Assembly: GCF_000474945.1 (NCBI RefSeq)
Contig: NZ_KI440838.1
Coordinates: 223,433-287,432, forward strand
Reading direction: 5' to 3'
Length of the DNA: 64,000 nucleotides
From: Solimonas soli DSM 21787
Lineage (GTDB): Bacteria; Pseudomonadota; Gammaproteobacteria; Nevskiales; Nevskiaceae
Positions 54,229 through 62,661 of the stretch are shown in pieces. Made by a program: the position numbers and the translations under genes. The notes under the pieces are model-generated. The model made no database searches. It saw only the letters and a program-made list of their open reading frames with translations, and was not told the DNA's origin. Each line of letters opens with the position of its first letter. Position 1 is the first letter of the stretch.

Positions 54229-55400
54229 GGCGGCACGAGCTTGTAGAGCGCGCCGTTCGCGCCGCTGAGATACAGCTCGCCGTCGCTGTCCTCGCCGAAC
54301 GACGTCGGCTGCGTCGGGAGTGTGGCGAGGCGCGTGCTCGACTGCCGATCGTCGGCCAGCGCCCAGATTTCGCCGGAACAGTAGTCCGCGTAGACATAGC
54401 GGCCCTGCATGCCGGCGAGCGCCGCGCCGCGATACGCGTAGCCGCCGATGATGCTGCAGCGGCCGTTGCTGTGGTCGTACTCGAAGACCGGCATCGTCAC
54501 GCCGGCCGGCGCCGGGTCGCCGCTATTGTAGACGTGCGTGCCCTCGTACTTGCGCCAGCCGTAGTTGGCGCCCCTGGCGCCGATGTCGATTTCCTCCCAG
54601 GCGCTCTGGCCGACGTCGCCGATCCACAGCGTGCCGTTGTCGCGGTCGAAGCTGTTGCGGAAGGGATTGCGCAGGCCGTAGGCCCAGATTTCCGCGCGTG
54701 CGGCGCTCTGGCCGACGAAGGGATTGTCGGCGGGCACGTCGCCGTTGCCGTCGATGCGCAGCAGCTTGCCGAGCAGCGAGCCGAGATCCTGCGCGTGCCT
54801 GTCCGGGTCGCCGGTGCCGCCGCCGTCGCCGACCGCGACGTAGAGCTTGCCGTCCGGACCGAAGCCGATCCAGCCGCCGTTGTGATTTTTGCTGCTGTCC
54901 GCCGGCTGCGTGATCGTCAGCAGCTTCGTTTCCGAAGCCGGATCGGCCTCGTCGGCGCTGCGCGCCGTGTAGCGCGCGACGACCGTGCTGCGCGCGACGC
55001 CGCCGGTGCCGGGGGCGGCGCTGTAGTAGACATAGAAGCGATGGTTCGTGGCGTAGGCCGGATCGAAGGCGAGGCCGAGCAGGCCCTGCTCGCCCGCCGT
55101 GTCGAGGCGAGTGCCGATGTCGAGAAAGAGCTGCTTGCCCGGGCTCGCGCTGCTGCGGTCGATCACGTAGACGCGACCGCCCTGCTCGACGACGAACAGC
55201 CGCCGCGTGTCGCCGGGCGCCGCGGTGACGAACAGCGGCGCGTCGAAGCCGAGGCCGGAGAACGCGCGCTGCGCGGCGACGGCCCCGACGGGCGGCGGCT
55301 CCTCGTCCGGCAGGCCGCCACCGCCGCCGCAGTGCGCGAGCGCTAGGGCCGACACCAGCAGGGCGGCCTGCCAGGCCCGCCGGTTCGCCAATGGCTTCAT
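54225..55400 (-). CDS. PQQ-dependent aldose sugar dehydrogenase (soluble GDH-like) lipoprotein
   Basis: Six-bladed beta-propeller of 391 residues related to soluble glucose dehydrogenase. A signal peptide with lipobox LAHC-GGGG attaches it to an envelope membrane. FEVVEQ-type FVVEQGGRVYVID, GEQGLLGLAFDP, HNGGWIGFGPDGKLYVAVGDGG (catalytic His and calcium site region), AYGLRNPFRNSFD and IGDVGQSAWEEI are family signatures. It would oxidise aldoses in the periplasm and pass electrons to the respiratory chain through PQQ. It is first in a two-gene operon with the SDR at 53464. No PQQ synthesis gene is in the window. Confidence 0.93.
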
Positions 55401-55535
55401 CGTTTTTTTCTCCCGGAGCGACGCGATGCGTGGCCGTCGCCGCCGATTCTCGCATCATGCGCATCGCGGCTGAATGCTTGCCGCGTGCGGGATGCTCGCC
55501 TAGGCTGGCGGCGGTCAAAAAAGGGAGAAGCCGCC

Positions 55536-55937
55536 ATGATCGTCACACCGCTGTACGCCGGACTGCTGGGCCTGTGGTTCCTCGTGCTGAGCGTGCGCGT
55601 GGTGCAGGGGCGGGGAAAGTTCCAGATCCATCTCGGCGACGGCGGCAACGCCGAGATGGCGCGGCGCGTGCGCGGTCATGCCAACTTCGCCGAATACGTG
55701 CCGCTGACGCTGCTGCTGATCGCGATCCTCGAACTCAGTCATTTCTCGATCTACGTGCTGCACGCGCTCGGTGCGGCGCTGCTCGTCGGCCGCGTGCTGC
55801 ACGGCATCGCGCTGTCGTTCACCGCACAGTTCAAGCTCGGCCGCATGCTCGGCATCCTGCTGAGCTTCATCGTGCTGCTGATCGCCGCGGCGCTGTGCGT
55901 CTGGCAGGGCATGCGCGCCGCCAGCCTGCTGGCCTGA
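55536..55937 (+). CDS. MAPEG family membrane protein
   Basis: A 133-residue, four-helix membrane protein of the microsomal glutathione-transferase-like family: PLYAGLLGLWFLVLSVRVV, the segment GNAEMARRVRGHANFAEYVPLTLLLIA (E/N/H-rich MAPEG signature) and LHALGAALLVGRVLHGIAL. Bacterial members are thought to conjugate glutathione to lipophilic electrophiles. GGGAG lies eight bases before the ATG. The YchJ-like gene follows after 7 bases. Confidence 0.9.
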   Translation: MIVTPLYAGLLGLWFLVLSVRVVQGRGKFQIHLGDGGNAEMARRVRGHANFAEYVPLTLLLIAILELSHFSIYVLHALGAALLVGRVLHGIALSFTAQFKLGRMLGILLSFIVLLIAAALCVWQGMRAASLLA

Positions 55938-55944
55938 GCGCGCC

Positions 55945-56340
55945 ATGGTGAAAGCCGGCGCGCCGGCGGACGCGACCTGTGCCTGCGGCTCGGCGCGCGC
56001 CTACGCGCAATGCTGCGGCGCCCTGCATGCCGGCGCCGCGGCGGCCGACGCCGAGGCGCTGATGCGCTCGCGCTACAGCGCCTACGCGCGCGGGCTGGAG
56101 CCGTATCTGCTCGACACCTGGGACGCGGCGACGCGGCCGGCGCGCGTCGCGTTCGATCCGGCGACGCGCTGGCTGGGATTGAAAGTGCTGCGGCATGTCG
56201 CGAACGGCGACGCGGCGGTCGTCGAATTCGTCGCCAAGTTCAAGATCGGCGGCGGCAGCGCGCAAGGCCTGCACGAACGCAGCCGGTTCCGCCGCGAGGC
56301 CGGGCGCTGGTTCTACGTCGACGGCGAATTTCCGGACTGA
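55945..56340 (+). CDS. YchJ-family SEC-C motif protein
   Basis: A 131-residue protein with an N-terminal SEC-C zinc motif (CACGSARAYAQCCG) and the YchJ core fold of NTF2 type: EALMRSRYSAYARGLEPYLLDTW, WLGLKVLRH and HERSRFRREAGRWFYVDG. The C-terminal zinc motif found in E. coli YchJ is absent, as in many short homologues. Function is not known. It is close downstream of the MAPEG gene on the same strand. Confidence 0.92.
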   Translation: MVKAGAPADATCACGSARAYAQCCGALHAGAAAADAEALMRSRYSAYARGLEPYLLDTWDAATRPARVAFDPATRWLGLKVLRHVANGDAAVVEFVAKFKIGGGSAQGLHERSRFRREAGRWFYVDGEFPD

Positions 56341-56430
56341 AGGCGTACCGCTTCATCCGCGGCAAAGGTCGACACTGCGTTCGATATCATTACCATGGTA
56401 CGTCCCGTTGACACCGACAGGACGATACTG

Positions 56431-57543
56431 ATGCTTGAATTCGAGTTTCTCGGCAATTCGCTGCTGCGCTGGCTGTACGCATTCATCGTTGCCGCCGCCA
56501 TCGTCATCCTGGTCTGGGCCGTGCGCGGCCTCGTCGTGCGCCGCCTCGGCGCGATCGCGCGGCGGACCACGACGTCGCTCGACGACTCGCTGATCGCGGT
56601 CGTGCGCCGCACGAAGCTGTGGCTCGCCGGGCTGCCGGCGCTGCTGATCGCCTCGCGCTCGCTGGTGCTGCCGGACAAGCTCGACGGCGGACTCGCGCGC
56701 GCCGCCGAAATCGCCGTGATCGTCCAGCTCGGCCTCTGGCTCGCCGCGCTGCTCGATTTCTGGATCGCGCGCTCGCGCGAGCGCGCGGCGGCCGAGAACC
56801 CCGGCGCGACGACCAGCCTTGGCGCGCTGGCATTCGTCGGCAAGCTGGTGCTGTGGTCGATGCTGACGCTGGTCGTGCTGGACAATCTCGGCATCGACGT
56901 CACCGCCATGATCGCCGGCCTCGGCGTCGGCGGTGTGGCCGTCGCCCTGGCCGTGCAGAACATCCTCGGCGATCTGTTCGCGTCGCTGTCGATCGTCATC
57001 GACAAGCCGTTCGTGGTCGGCGACTTCATCATCGTCGACGACTACATGGGCACCGTCGAGCACGTCGGCCTGAAGACCACGCGCCTGCGCAGCCTCGGCG
57101 GCGAGCAGCTGGTGTTCTCGAACAGCGATCTGCTGAAGTCGCGACTGCGCAACTACAAGCGCATGCGCGAGCGTCGCGTCGTGTTCAAGTTCGGCATCCT
57201 CTATGAAACGCCGGTGGCGAAGCTCGAGAAGATTGCCGACCAGGTGCGCGAGATCGTCGTGGCGCAGCCCACCGTGCGCTTCGATCGCGCGCATTTCGCG
57301 AGCTTCGGCGAATCCTCTTACGACTTCGAGGTCGTGTACTGGATGCTCGATCCGGATTTCAACAAGTACATGGACACCCAGCAGGCCATCAACCTGGCCA
57401 TGGTCCGCAAGTTCGAGGCCGAAGGCATCGGCTTCGCGTATCCGACGCGCATGCTGCACGTCGGCGAGCCGCTGCGTATCCGCAGCGCCAACGATCCGCT
57501 ACAGTCGACCGACGCCGTCACCCAACGATCCGAGTCGCCATGA
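56431..57543 (+). CDS. Mechanosensitive channel of the MscS family
   Basis: Inner-membrane channel of 370 residues that opens on hypo-osmotic stress. Four N-terminal helices precede the pore helix TM3 (AMIAGLGVGGVAVALAVQNILGDLFASL), followed by the cytoplasmic beta domain (DKPFVVGDFIIVDDYMGTVEHVGLKTTRLRS shortened here; GEQLVFSNSDLLKSRLRNY). An extra N-terminal helix pair makes it resemble the YbdG/YnaI size class. The start at 56431 has AGGA eight bases ahead; 56395 is an alternative. Its stop overlaps the next ATG. Confidence 0.92.
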   Translation: MLEFEFLGNSLLRWLYAFIVAAAIVILVWAVRGLVVRRLGAIARRTTTSLDDSLIAVVRRTKLWLAGLPALLIASRSLVLPDKLDGGLARAAEIAVIVQLGLWLAALLDFWIARSRERAAAENPGATTSLGALAFVGKLVLWSMLTLVVLDNLGIDVTAMIAGLGVGGVAVALAVQNILGDLFASLSIVIDKPFVVGDFIIVDDYMGTVEHVGLKTTRLRSLGGEQLVFSNSDLLKSRLRNYKRMRERRVVFKFGILYETPVAKLEKIADQVREIVVAQPTVRFDRAHFASFGESSYDFEVVYWMLDPDFNKYMDTQQAINLAMVRKFEAEGIGFAYPTRMLHVGEPLRIRSANDPLQSTDAVTQRSESP

Positions 57544-58190
57544 GCCTGCGCTGTGAAATCATTCCGGTCACCGCCTTCCAGCAGAACTGCTCGCTGATCT
57601 GGGACACGGAGACGATGCGCGGCGCCTTCGTCGACGCCGGCGGCGAGGTCGAGCGCCTGCTCGAACGCGCGCGCCATCACGGCGTGACGATCGACAAGCT
57701 GCTGGTCACGCACGGCCATCTCGACCATGCCAGCGGCGTCGCCGAGCTCGCCGAACGCCTCGGCGTGCCGATCGAGGGACCGCACGAGGGCGACGGTTTC
57801 TGGATCGACGGCATCCCGGAGGCCGCGGCGCGCTACGGCTTCCCGCCGGCGCGCAGCTTCGTGCCGACGCGCTGGCTGCGGCAGGGCGACACGGTCACGC
57901 TCGGCAGCCTCGCCTTCGAAGTGCTGCACTGCCCGGGACACACGCCCGGCCACGTCGTCTTCCACCACGCGCCTTCGCAACTCGCGTTCGTCGGCGACGT
58001 GCTGTTCGCCGGCAGTATCGGCCGCAGCGATTTTCCGCGCGGCAATCACGAGGACCTGATTCGCTCGATCCGCGAGCGCCTGTTCCCGCTCGGCGATGAC
58101 ATCCGCTTCGTGCCGGGCCACGGGCCGCTGTCGACTTTCGGCGAGGAGCGGCGCGGCAATCCTTTCGTCGCCGATCGCCTGTTCGGCTGA
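57540..58190 (+). CDS. MBL-fold metallohydrolase (glyoxalase-II-like, YcbL type)
   Basis: Zinc hydrolase of 216 residues. The metal motif is T-H-G-H-L-D-H, with a second His in HCPGHTPGHV, Asp in FVGDVLFAGSIGRSDFPRG and a final His in VPGHGPLSTFGEE. This set and length match YcbL-type type II glyoxalases acting on thioesters. It begins inside the stop codon of the MscS gene (ATGA). No obvious functional tie to the channel is known. Confidence 0.92.
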   Translation: MSLRCEIIPVTAFQQNCSLIWDTETMRGAFVDAGGEVERLLERARHHGVTIDKLLVTHGHLDHASGVAELAERLGVPIEGPHEGDGFWIDGIPEAAARYGFPPARSFVPTRWLRQGDTVTLGSLAFEVLHCPGHTPGHVVFHHAPSQLAFVGDVLFAGSIGRSDFPRGNHEDLIRSIRERLFPLGDDIRFVPGHGPLSTFGEERRGNPFVADRLFG

Positions 58191-58295
58191 GCGCCGCCCG
58201 GGCGGCGGCCGTGGCCGCGTAGCGCGCGCCCCTCGCGCCATGTCACATTCCGGCCGGCTGCCTCGTCCAGCGCCGGACGGAATGGAGATTCGGGC

Positions 58296-58529
58296 ATGCC
58301 GGCGCTCATCGCGCTGTTGCTGGGAGCGGGTCTGGCGATCGACGGGCTGTGGACGCTGGCCTTGCCGGCGAGCTGGCATCCGCTCATCCCCGGCGTGCCG
58401 CAGGCCGGGCTGCTGGATGCGCCCATCGTGCGCGCGACATCGGCTGCGCCTGCGCGCTGGCCGGTGTTTCGCCGGCCCGCGCCCGCGCGCCTTCGAGTGC
58501 GCCTTCGGCCACTCGCGGCGCCGGGCTGA
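58296..58529 (+). CDS. Small hypothetical protein with one membrane helix
   Basis: A 77-residue frame with GGAG nine bases before the ATG. The N-terminus MPALIALLLGAGLAIDGLWT is hydrophobic, and the C-terminal 35 residues are Arg/Pro-rich and look like non-coding translation. No family recognised. It lies between the MBL gene and the ferritin-like gene. Confidence 0.4.
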   Translation: MPALIALLLGAGLAIDGLWTLALPASWHPLIPGVPQAGLLDAPIVRATSAAPARWPVFRRPAPARLRVRLRPLAAPG

Positions 58530-58613
58530 GCGGGTCAGGCGCGATTCAGCGCCGCCCGGCAGGCTGATGGGCGGGCACGGAAACGGCCCATCTCACAGCC
58601 AAGGAGTCCTGCC

Positions 58614-59195
58614 ATGGGTAACAGACCGTTCCTCACCGACATCGAGACGATCCGCCGCCGCGCGCGCGAGCACATCGAGCGCGGCGCGGTGACGGAAGGC
58701 TACCGCGCCGACCGCGAAGCGGTGATCCGCATCCTCAACGAAGCGCTGGCCACCGAGATCGTCTGCGTGCTGCGCTACAAGTATCACTACCACGCGGCGA
58801 GCGGCATCCATGCCAAGAGCGTCGCCGCCGAATTCCTCGAACACGCCAACGAGGAGCAGCAGCACGCCGACCAGCTCGCCGAGCGCATCACGCAGCTCGG
58901 CGGCAAGCCGAATCTGTCGCCTGACGGCCTGCTGACGCGCAGCCATTCCGAGTACATCGAGGGCGACGATCTCGTGCAGATGCTCGAGGAAGACTTGATC
59001 GCCGAACGCATCGCCATCGACAGCTACCGCGAGATCGTGCAGTACCTCGGCAACGACGATCCGACCACGCGGCGCATGATGGAGGAAATCCTCGCCAAGG
59101 AAGAGGAGCACGCCGAAGACCTCAGCACGCTGCTCGAGGAGCTCGGCAAGAAGGGCGAGCCGGCCCGCGAGGCCGCGCTGCGCTCAGCGCACTGA
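58614..59195 (+). CDS. Ferritin-like (bacterioferritin/DUF892-type) protein
   Basis: Di-iron four-helix bundle of 193 residues. Two E-x-x-H pairs (HANEEQQHADQL and AKEEEHAEDL) with further Glu in LNEALATEIVCVLRY and LIAERIAIDSYREIV provide the carboxylate-bridged iron ligands of the bacterioferritin-like superfamily. A role in iron storage or oxidative-stress protection is expected. The GGAG ribosome-binding site is about 8 bases ahead. A strong terminator follows at 59215. Confidence 0.9.
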   Translation: MGNRPFLTDIETIRRRAREHIERGAVTEGYRADREAVIRILNEALATEIVCVLRYKYHYHAASGIHAKSVAAEFLEHANEEQQHADQLAERITQLGGKPNLSPDGLLTRSHSEYIEGDDLVQMLEEDLIAERIAIDSYREIVQYLGNDDPTTRRMMEEILAKEEEHAEDLSTLLEELGKKGEPAREAALRSAH

Positions 59196-59214
59196 TCCGT
59201 TCTTTCCCGCGTGC

Positions 59215-59238
59215 AAGGGCCGGCAGCGCCGGCCCTTT
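59215..59238 (+). terminator. Rho-independent terminator of the ferritin-like gene
   Basis: AAGGGCCGGC pairs with GCCGGCCCTT around AGC and ends in TTTT. The stem is the same as that of the terminator at 60484-60510. Confidence 0.85.
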
Positions 59239-59340
59239 TGCGTTGCGGCGCCTCGCGGCGCGCGGCGCGTCGGGAGCCGCGGCCGCTTGCGTTTCGGCCG
59301 CTCAGGCTTCTAGGCTGCATCAGCACCGAAGGAATGCACC

Positions 59341-59772
59341 ATGAACCTGCCGCGCCTGCTGTTCGCCCTCGGCTACGCCGGCCTCCTGCCGTTCATTGCC
59401 GGCCCGCTGTGGCTGACGCTGTCGCCGCAGAGCGCGCCGGTCTGGCTCGACCAGGCCTGGCTGCTCTACGCGGCGCTGATCGCCGCCTTCATGTCGGGCA
59501 CCTTCTGGGGGCTGGCGCTGATCGTCGCCGAGAATCCGGCCGGCCTGTTCGGGCTGGTGGCGTCGGCGCTGCTCATGCTGCTCAGCTGGGGCGCGGTGAT
59601 GCTGCCGTTCTCGCTGGCGCTGCCGGCGCTGGCCGGTGTCTTCATCCTGCTGGCGCTCGCCGAGCTGTGGCGCGAGCGCGTGCTCGATCCGATGAGCAGC
59701 TATTTCCGCCTGCGCGTCGTGCTCACGCTCGGCGTCCTGGTGTGCATCACCTGGCGCCATTGGCTCGGCTGA
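59341..59772 (+). CDS. DUF3429 family inner-membrane protein
   Basis: A 143-residue protein of four or five membrane helices (LFALGYAGLLPFIAGPLWL, LLYAALIAAFMSGTFWGLAL, GLVASALLMLLSWGAVML, LALAELWRER). The motif FMSGTFWG is typical of DUF3429. Function unknown; E. coli-type relatives do not exist, but such proteins are frequent in marine gammaproteobacteria. Monocistronic, between two terminators. Confidence 0.85.
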   Translation: MNLPRLLFALGYAGLLPFIAGPLWLTLSPQSAPVWLDQAWLLYAALIAAFMSGTFWGLALIVAENPAGLFGLVASALLMLLSWGAVMLPFSLALPALAGVFILLALAELWRERVLDPMSSYFRLRVVLTLGVLVCITWRHWLG

Positions 59773-59878
59773 ACGTGCGCGTCGTCACGGCGGCGTCGGC
59801 CGCGCACTGGCCGGCCGCGCCGGCGCATTGCTATCGTGCCCGCTCGTCCCGCGCTCCATCGATTCCGAGAGAGGTCGC

Positions 59879-60454
59879 ATGAAGACATCGTCCCTTGCCC
59901 TTGGCGCCGCCGCGCTGTCCCTGTTCGCCGCCCTGCCGGCCACGGCGCAGATGCCACGCGTGGTTTCGCCGGTGCATTTCGGCTTCGTGCTGGAAGGCGC
60001 GGCCGAGTTCGGCGGCGACGAAGTGGCGCGTGTCTACTACGAGAACGACTCCTCGGACAGCGTCGACGCCGGCCGCGGGCTCGGCGCCGCGCTCGGCTTC
60101 TACGTGCAGCCGGCGGCCGAATGGTCGGTGCGCGCCACGGTCGGCTACAAGTACGAATCGACGCGTGCCTCGAACGCCGACATCTATCTCGACCGCGTGC
60201 CGGTCGACGTCATCGCCACCTGGCATTTCCCGAACGGCGTGCGCCTCGGCGCCGGCGGTGCCTGGCACACGGGCATCAAGTTCCATGGCGACGATATCGC
60301 GCCGAACGTGAAATTCGACGATGCCTTCGGCGTCTCGCTCGAAGCCGGCTGGCGCTGGTTCGTGGCGCGTTACACGAGCATGGATTACAAGGACGAGTTC
60401 GGGAACAAGTACGACGCCGACAGCTACGGCCTGCATCTGGTCTGGGAATTCTGA
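59879..60454 (+). CDS. Small outer-membrane beta-barrel protein
   Basis: A 191-residue exported protein: signal peptide (ALSLFAALPATA), then an eight-strand-type barrel with alternating hydrophobic residues (GAALGFYVQPAAEWSVRATV, VDVIATWHFPNGVRLGAGGAW) and a C-terminal aromatic (LHLVWEF). It resembles opacity/OmpX-like porin-fold proteins; an OmpW assignment is not justified by the visible motifs. GAGAGAGG precedes the ATG. The terminator at 60484 is shared with the convergent acyl-CoA dehydrogenase. Confidence 0.82.
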   Translation: MKTSSLALGAAALSLFAALPATAQMPRVVSPVHFGFVLEGAAEFGGDEVARVYYENDSSDSVDAGRGLGAALGFYVQPAAEWSVRATVGYKYESTRASNADIYLDRVPVDVIATWHFPNGVRLGAGGAWHTGIKFHGDDIAPNVKFDDAFGVSLEAGWRWFVARYTSMDYKDEFGNKYDADSYGLHLVWEF

Positions 60455-60483
60455 GGCGCCGCCGCGGCGGCCGCCGCAAAGCG

Positions 60484-60510
60484 AAAGGGCCGGCGATGCC
60501 GGCCCTTTTT
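60484..60510 (+). terminator. Terminator between beta-barrel gene and acyl-CoA dehydrogenase
   Basis: AAAGGGCCGGC pairs with GCCGGCCCTTT around GAT, followed by TT on the plus strand. It can work in both directions for the two convergent genes. Confidence 0.85.
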
Positions 60511-60526
60511 CGTATGGCAACGACGA

Positions 60527-62320
60527 TCAGAACAGCGCGGCGTCGAGCGCCATCAGGGCGTCGGAACCGGCGCGCGCCGAGCGGATCTGGAACGCGGTTT
60601 CCGGCAGCAGCTTGGCGAAGTAGAAGCGCGCCGTCGCCAGCTTGGCCTTGTAGAAATTGCCTTCCTCGGATTCGCCCTGCCTGGCCAGCGCGATGGCGGC
60701 CATGCGCGCCCACAGGTACGCATAGACGAGGTGGCCGACCACGCGCAGGTACGGCACGGCGGCGGCGCCCATCTCGTCCGGATTCTTCTGCGCCTTCTGG
60801 CCCAGCTCCGCGGTCAGCTTGGTGACCTTGTCGCCGATGTCCATCAGCGGCTCTACGAATTCCTTCATCGGCTCGTTGGCGGCGTGGGCCTTGACGAACT
60901 CCTGCACCAGCTTGCCGAGTTTCATCAGCTTCCTGCCGCCGTCCTGCAGCACCTTGCGGCCGATCAGGTCGAGCGACTGGATGGTGTTGGTGCCTTCGTA
61001 GATCAGGTTGATGCGCGCGTCGCGCACGTACTGCTCGACGCCGGTTTCCTTGATGAAGCCGTGGCCGCCGAACACCTGCATGCCGAGATTGGTGCCCTCG
61101 AAGGTGTTGTCGGTGATGAAAGCCTTGACGATCGGCGTCAGCAGCGCGACCAGCTCGTCGGCATCCTCGCGCACCTGCGCGTCCGGGTGCTTGTGCGACT
61201 GGTCGATCATCAGGCCGACCCAGTAGCACAGCGCGCGCGCCGCCTCGTTGTAGGCCTTCTGCGTCAGCAGCATGCGGCGCACGTCCGGGTGGACGATGAT
61301 CGGATCGGCCGGCTTGTCCTTCAGCTTCGGACCGCTCAGCGAACGCGACTGCAGGCGATCCTTCGCGTAGGCCAGCGAGTTCTGGTAGGCGACTTCGCCG
61401 AGGCCCAGGGACTGCATGCCGACGCCGAGACGCGCGCCGTTCATCATGATGAACATCGCGTTCATGCCCTTGTTGGGCTCGCCGATGATCCAGCCCTTGG
61501 CGCCGTCGAGCTGGATGACGCTGGTCGCGTTGCCGTGGATGCCCATCTTGTGCTCGATCGACGTGCACTTGACGGTGTTGCGTTGGCCCGGCGTGCCGTC
61601 GGCGTTCGGGATGAACTTCGGCACGAGGAACAGGGTGATGCCCTTGGTGCCCTCCGGCGCGTCCGGCAGACGCGCGAGCACGAGGTGGATGATGTTGCCG
61701 GAGAGATCGTGCTCGCCGGCCGAGATGAAGATCTTGGTGCCGCTGATCGCGTAGGAGCCGTCGCCGTTCGGCTCGGCCTTGGTGCGCAGGATGCCGAGGT
61801 CGGTGCCGCAGTGCGGCTCGGTCAGGCACATCGTGCCGGTCCATTCGCCGGAGACGATTTTCGGCAGGTACATCTTCTTCAGCTCGTCGCTGCCGCGCGC
61901 GGTCAGCGCCGCGTAGGCGCCGTGCGACAGGCCCGGGTACATCGTCCAGGCCTGGTTCGACGAGTTGAGCATTTCGTACAGCACATTGTTGACGAGCTCC
62001 GGCAGGCCCTGGCCGCCGAAGGCCGGATCGCAGGACAGCGCCGGCCAGCCCTGCTCGCAGTACTGGGCATACGCCTCCTTGAAGCCTTTCGGCGCCTTGA
62101 CCACGCCGTCGCCGACGTAGGTGCAGCCTTCCTCGTCGCCGGACTGGTTCAGCGGGAACAGCACTTCCGAGGCGAACTTGCCGGCTTCCTCGATGATCGA
62201 GTTGACGGTCTCGCCGTCGAGGTCGGCGTGCGGCGGCAGTTCCTTGAACGCCTGCTCGACGTTGAGCAGTTCGTGCAGGACGAACTGCATGTCGCGCAGC
62301 GGGGGGGTGTATTGCGGCAT
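60527..62320 (-). CDS. Acyl-CoA dehydrogenase (long C-terminal type, DmdC/FadE-like)
   Basis: FAD-dependent dehydrogenase of 597 residues that introduces the alpha-beta double bond in an acyl-CoA. MCLTEPHCGTDLG (FAD/substrate block), the catalytic-base region IYEGTNTIQSLDLIGRKVL (Glu) and GMQVFGGHGFIKETGVEQYVRDARI identify the family. The extra C-terminal domain (about residues 470-597) is that of the large 600-residue subgroup, which includes methylmercaptopropionyl-CoA dehydrogenase DmdC. GGAG sits seven bases before the ATG. An imperfect palindrome at 62383-62398 may be its operator. Confidence 0.93.
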   Translation of the reverse strand: MPQYTPPLRDMQFVLHELLNVEQAFKELPPHADLDGETVNSIIEEAGKFASEVLFPLNQSGDEEGCTYVGDGVVKAPKGFKEAYAQYCEQGWPALSCDPAFGGQGLPELVNNVLYEMLNSSNQAWTMYPGLSHGAYAALTARGSDELKKMYLPKIVSGEWTGTMCLTEPHCGTDLGILRTKAEPNGDGSYAISGTKIFISAGEHDLSGNIIHLVLARLPDAPEGTKGITLFLVPKFIPNADGTPGQRNTVKCTSIEHKMGIHGNATSVIQLDGAKGWIIGEPNKGMNAMFIMMNGARLGVGMQSLGLGEVAYQNSLAYAKDRLQSRSLSGPKLKDKPADPIIVHPDVRRMLLTQKAYNEAARALCYWVGLMIDQSHKHPDAQVREDADELVALLTPIVKAFITDNTFEGTNLGMQVFGGHGFIKETGVEQYVRDARINLIYEGTNTIQSLDLIGRKVLQDGGRKLMKLGKLVQEFVKAHAANEPMKEFVEPLMDIGDKVTKLTAELGQKAQKNPDEMGAAAVPYLRVVGHLVYAYLWARMAAIALARQGESEEGNFYKAKLATARFYFAKLLPETAFQIRSARAGSDALMALDAALF

Positions 62321-62382
62321 GGAAAATCTCCGGATCTGAAAAGGGCTTCTGCGTTCGCGGGAACGCGCGGAAAATCGGCGTC

Positions 62383-62398
62383 CATACTGTACCGTATG
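62383..62398. promoter_or_regulatory. Operator-like palindrome upstream of acyl-CoA dehydrogenase
   Basis: CATACTGTACCGTATG is an inverted repeat matching its own reverse complement at 14 of 16 positions, 63 bases before the ATG. It is AT-richer than its surroundings. A TetR-family repressor of fatty-acid genes would be a likely binder, but none is in the window. Confidence 0.5.
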
Positions 62399-62596
62399 TT
62401 TCTGTTGCAGTGCAGTATCGCGGGATGATTTTTCGACATGGCCGGCGTTCCGACGCTGTCCGCGGCGCGGGCCGGCCGGTCGGGACACAGGCCTTTCCGG
62501 TCCGGTCCGCTCCGCCTGCCGCCGCAACGCCATCATCGCGGTGCGCCGCGGCTGAATCGGCGCTTCGGCGGGAAGGCGCGCGAGGCGCATACAAAA

Positions 62597-62624
62597 AAAG
62601 GGATGGCCTCGCGGCCATCCCTTT
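62597..62624 (-). terminator. Rho-independent terminator of the PKD protein gene
   Basis: AAAGGGATGGCC pairs with GGCCATCCCTTT around TCGC. On the reverse strand a run of seven T follows. It lies 38 bases beyond the stop codon at 62662. Confidence 0.85.
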
Positions 62625-62661
62625 CTTGAAACAGCGCCCGCCGCAGCGGCGCGCGCCGCAG

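Larger units (their letters stand above)
62321..62661. other. Intergenic region with operator-like palindrome and terminator
   Basis: This 341-base gap holds the leader of the acyl-CoA dehydrogenase, the palindrome at 62383-62398, and the terminator of the PKD protein at 62597-62624. A plus-strand frame at 62438-62629 has coding-unlike composition and was not accepted. Nothing else was recognised. Confidence 0.7.

Noticed and set aside
55517-55528. A fourth copy of the shared regulon element (AAAAAAGGGAGAA)
   Set aside because: Only a GGGAG ribosome-binding site before the MAPEG gene, in the opposite sense and without the GGT/TGCAATC parts.
59879-60454. OmpW family assignment for the small barrel
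   Set aside because: Only general barrel features are visible; the OmpW N-terminal pattern is not.
62438-62629. Plus-strand frame of 63 codons between acyl-CoA dehydrogenase and PKD protein
   Set aside because: Arg/Pro-rich translation, no ribosome-binding site, and it overlaps the terminator of the neighbouring gene.
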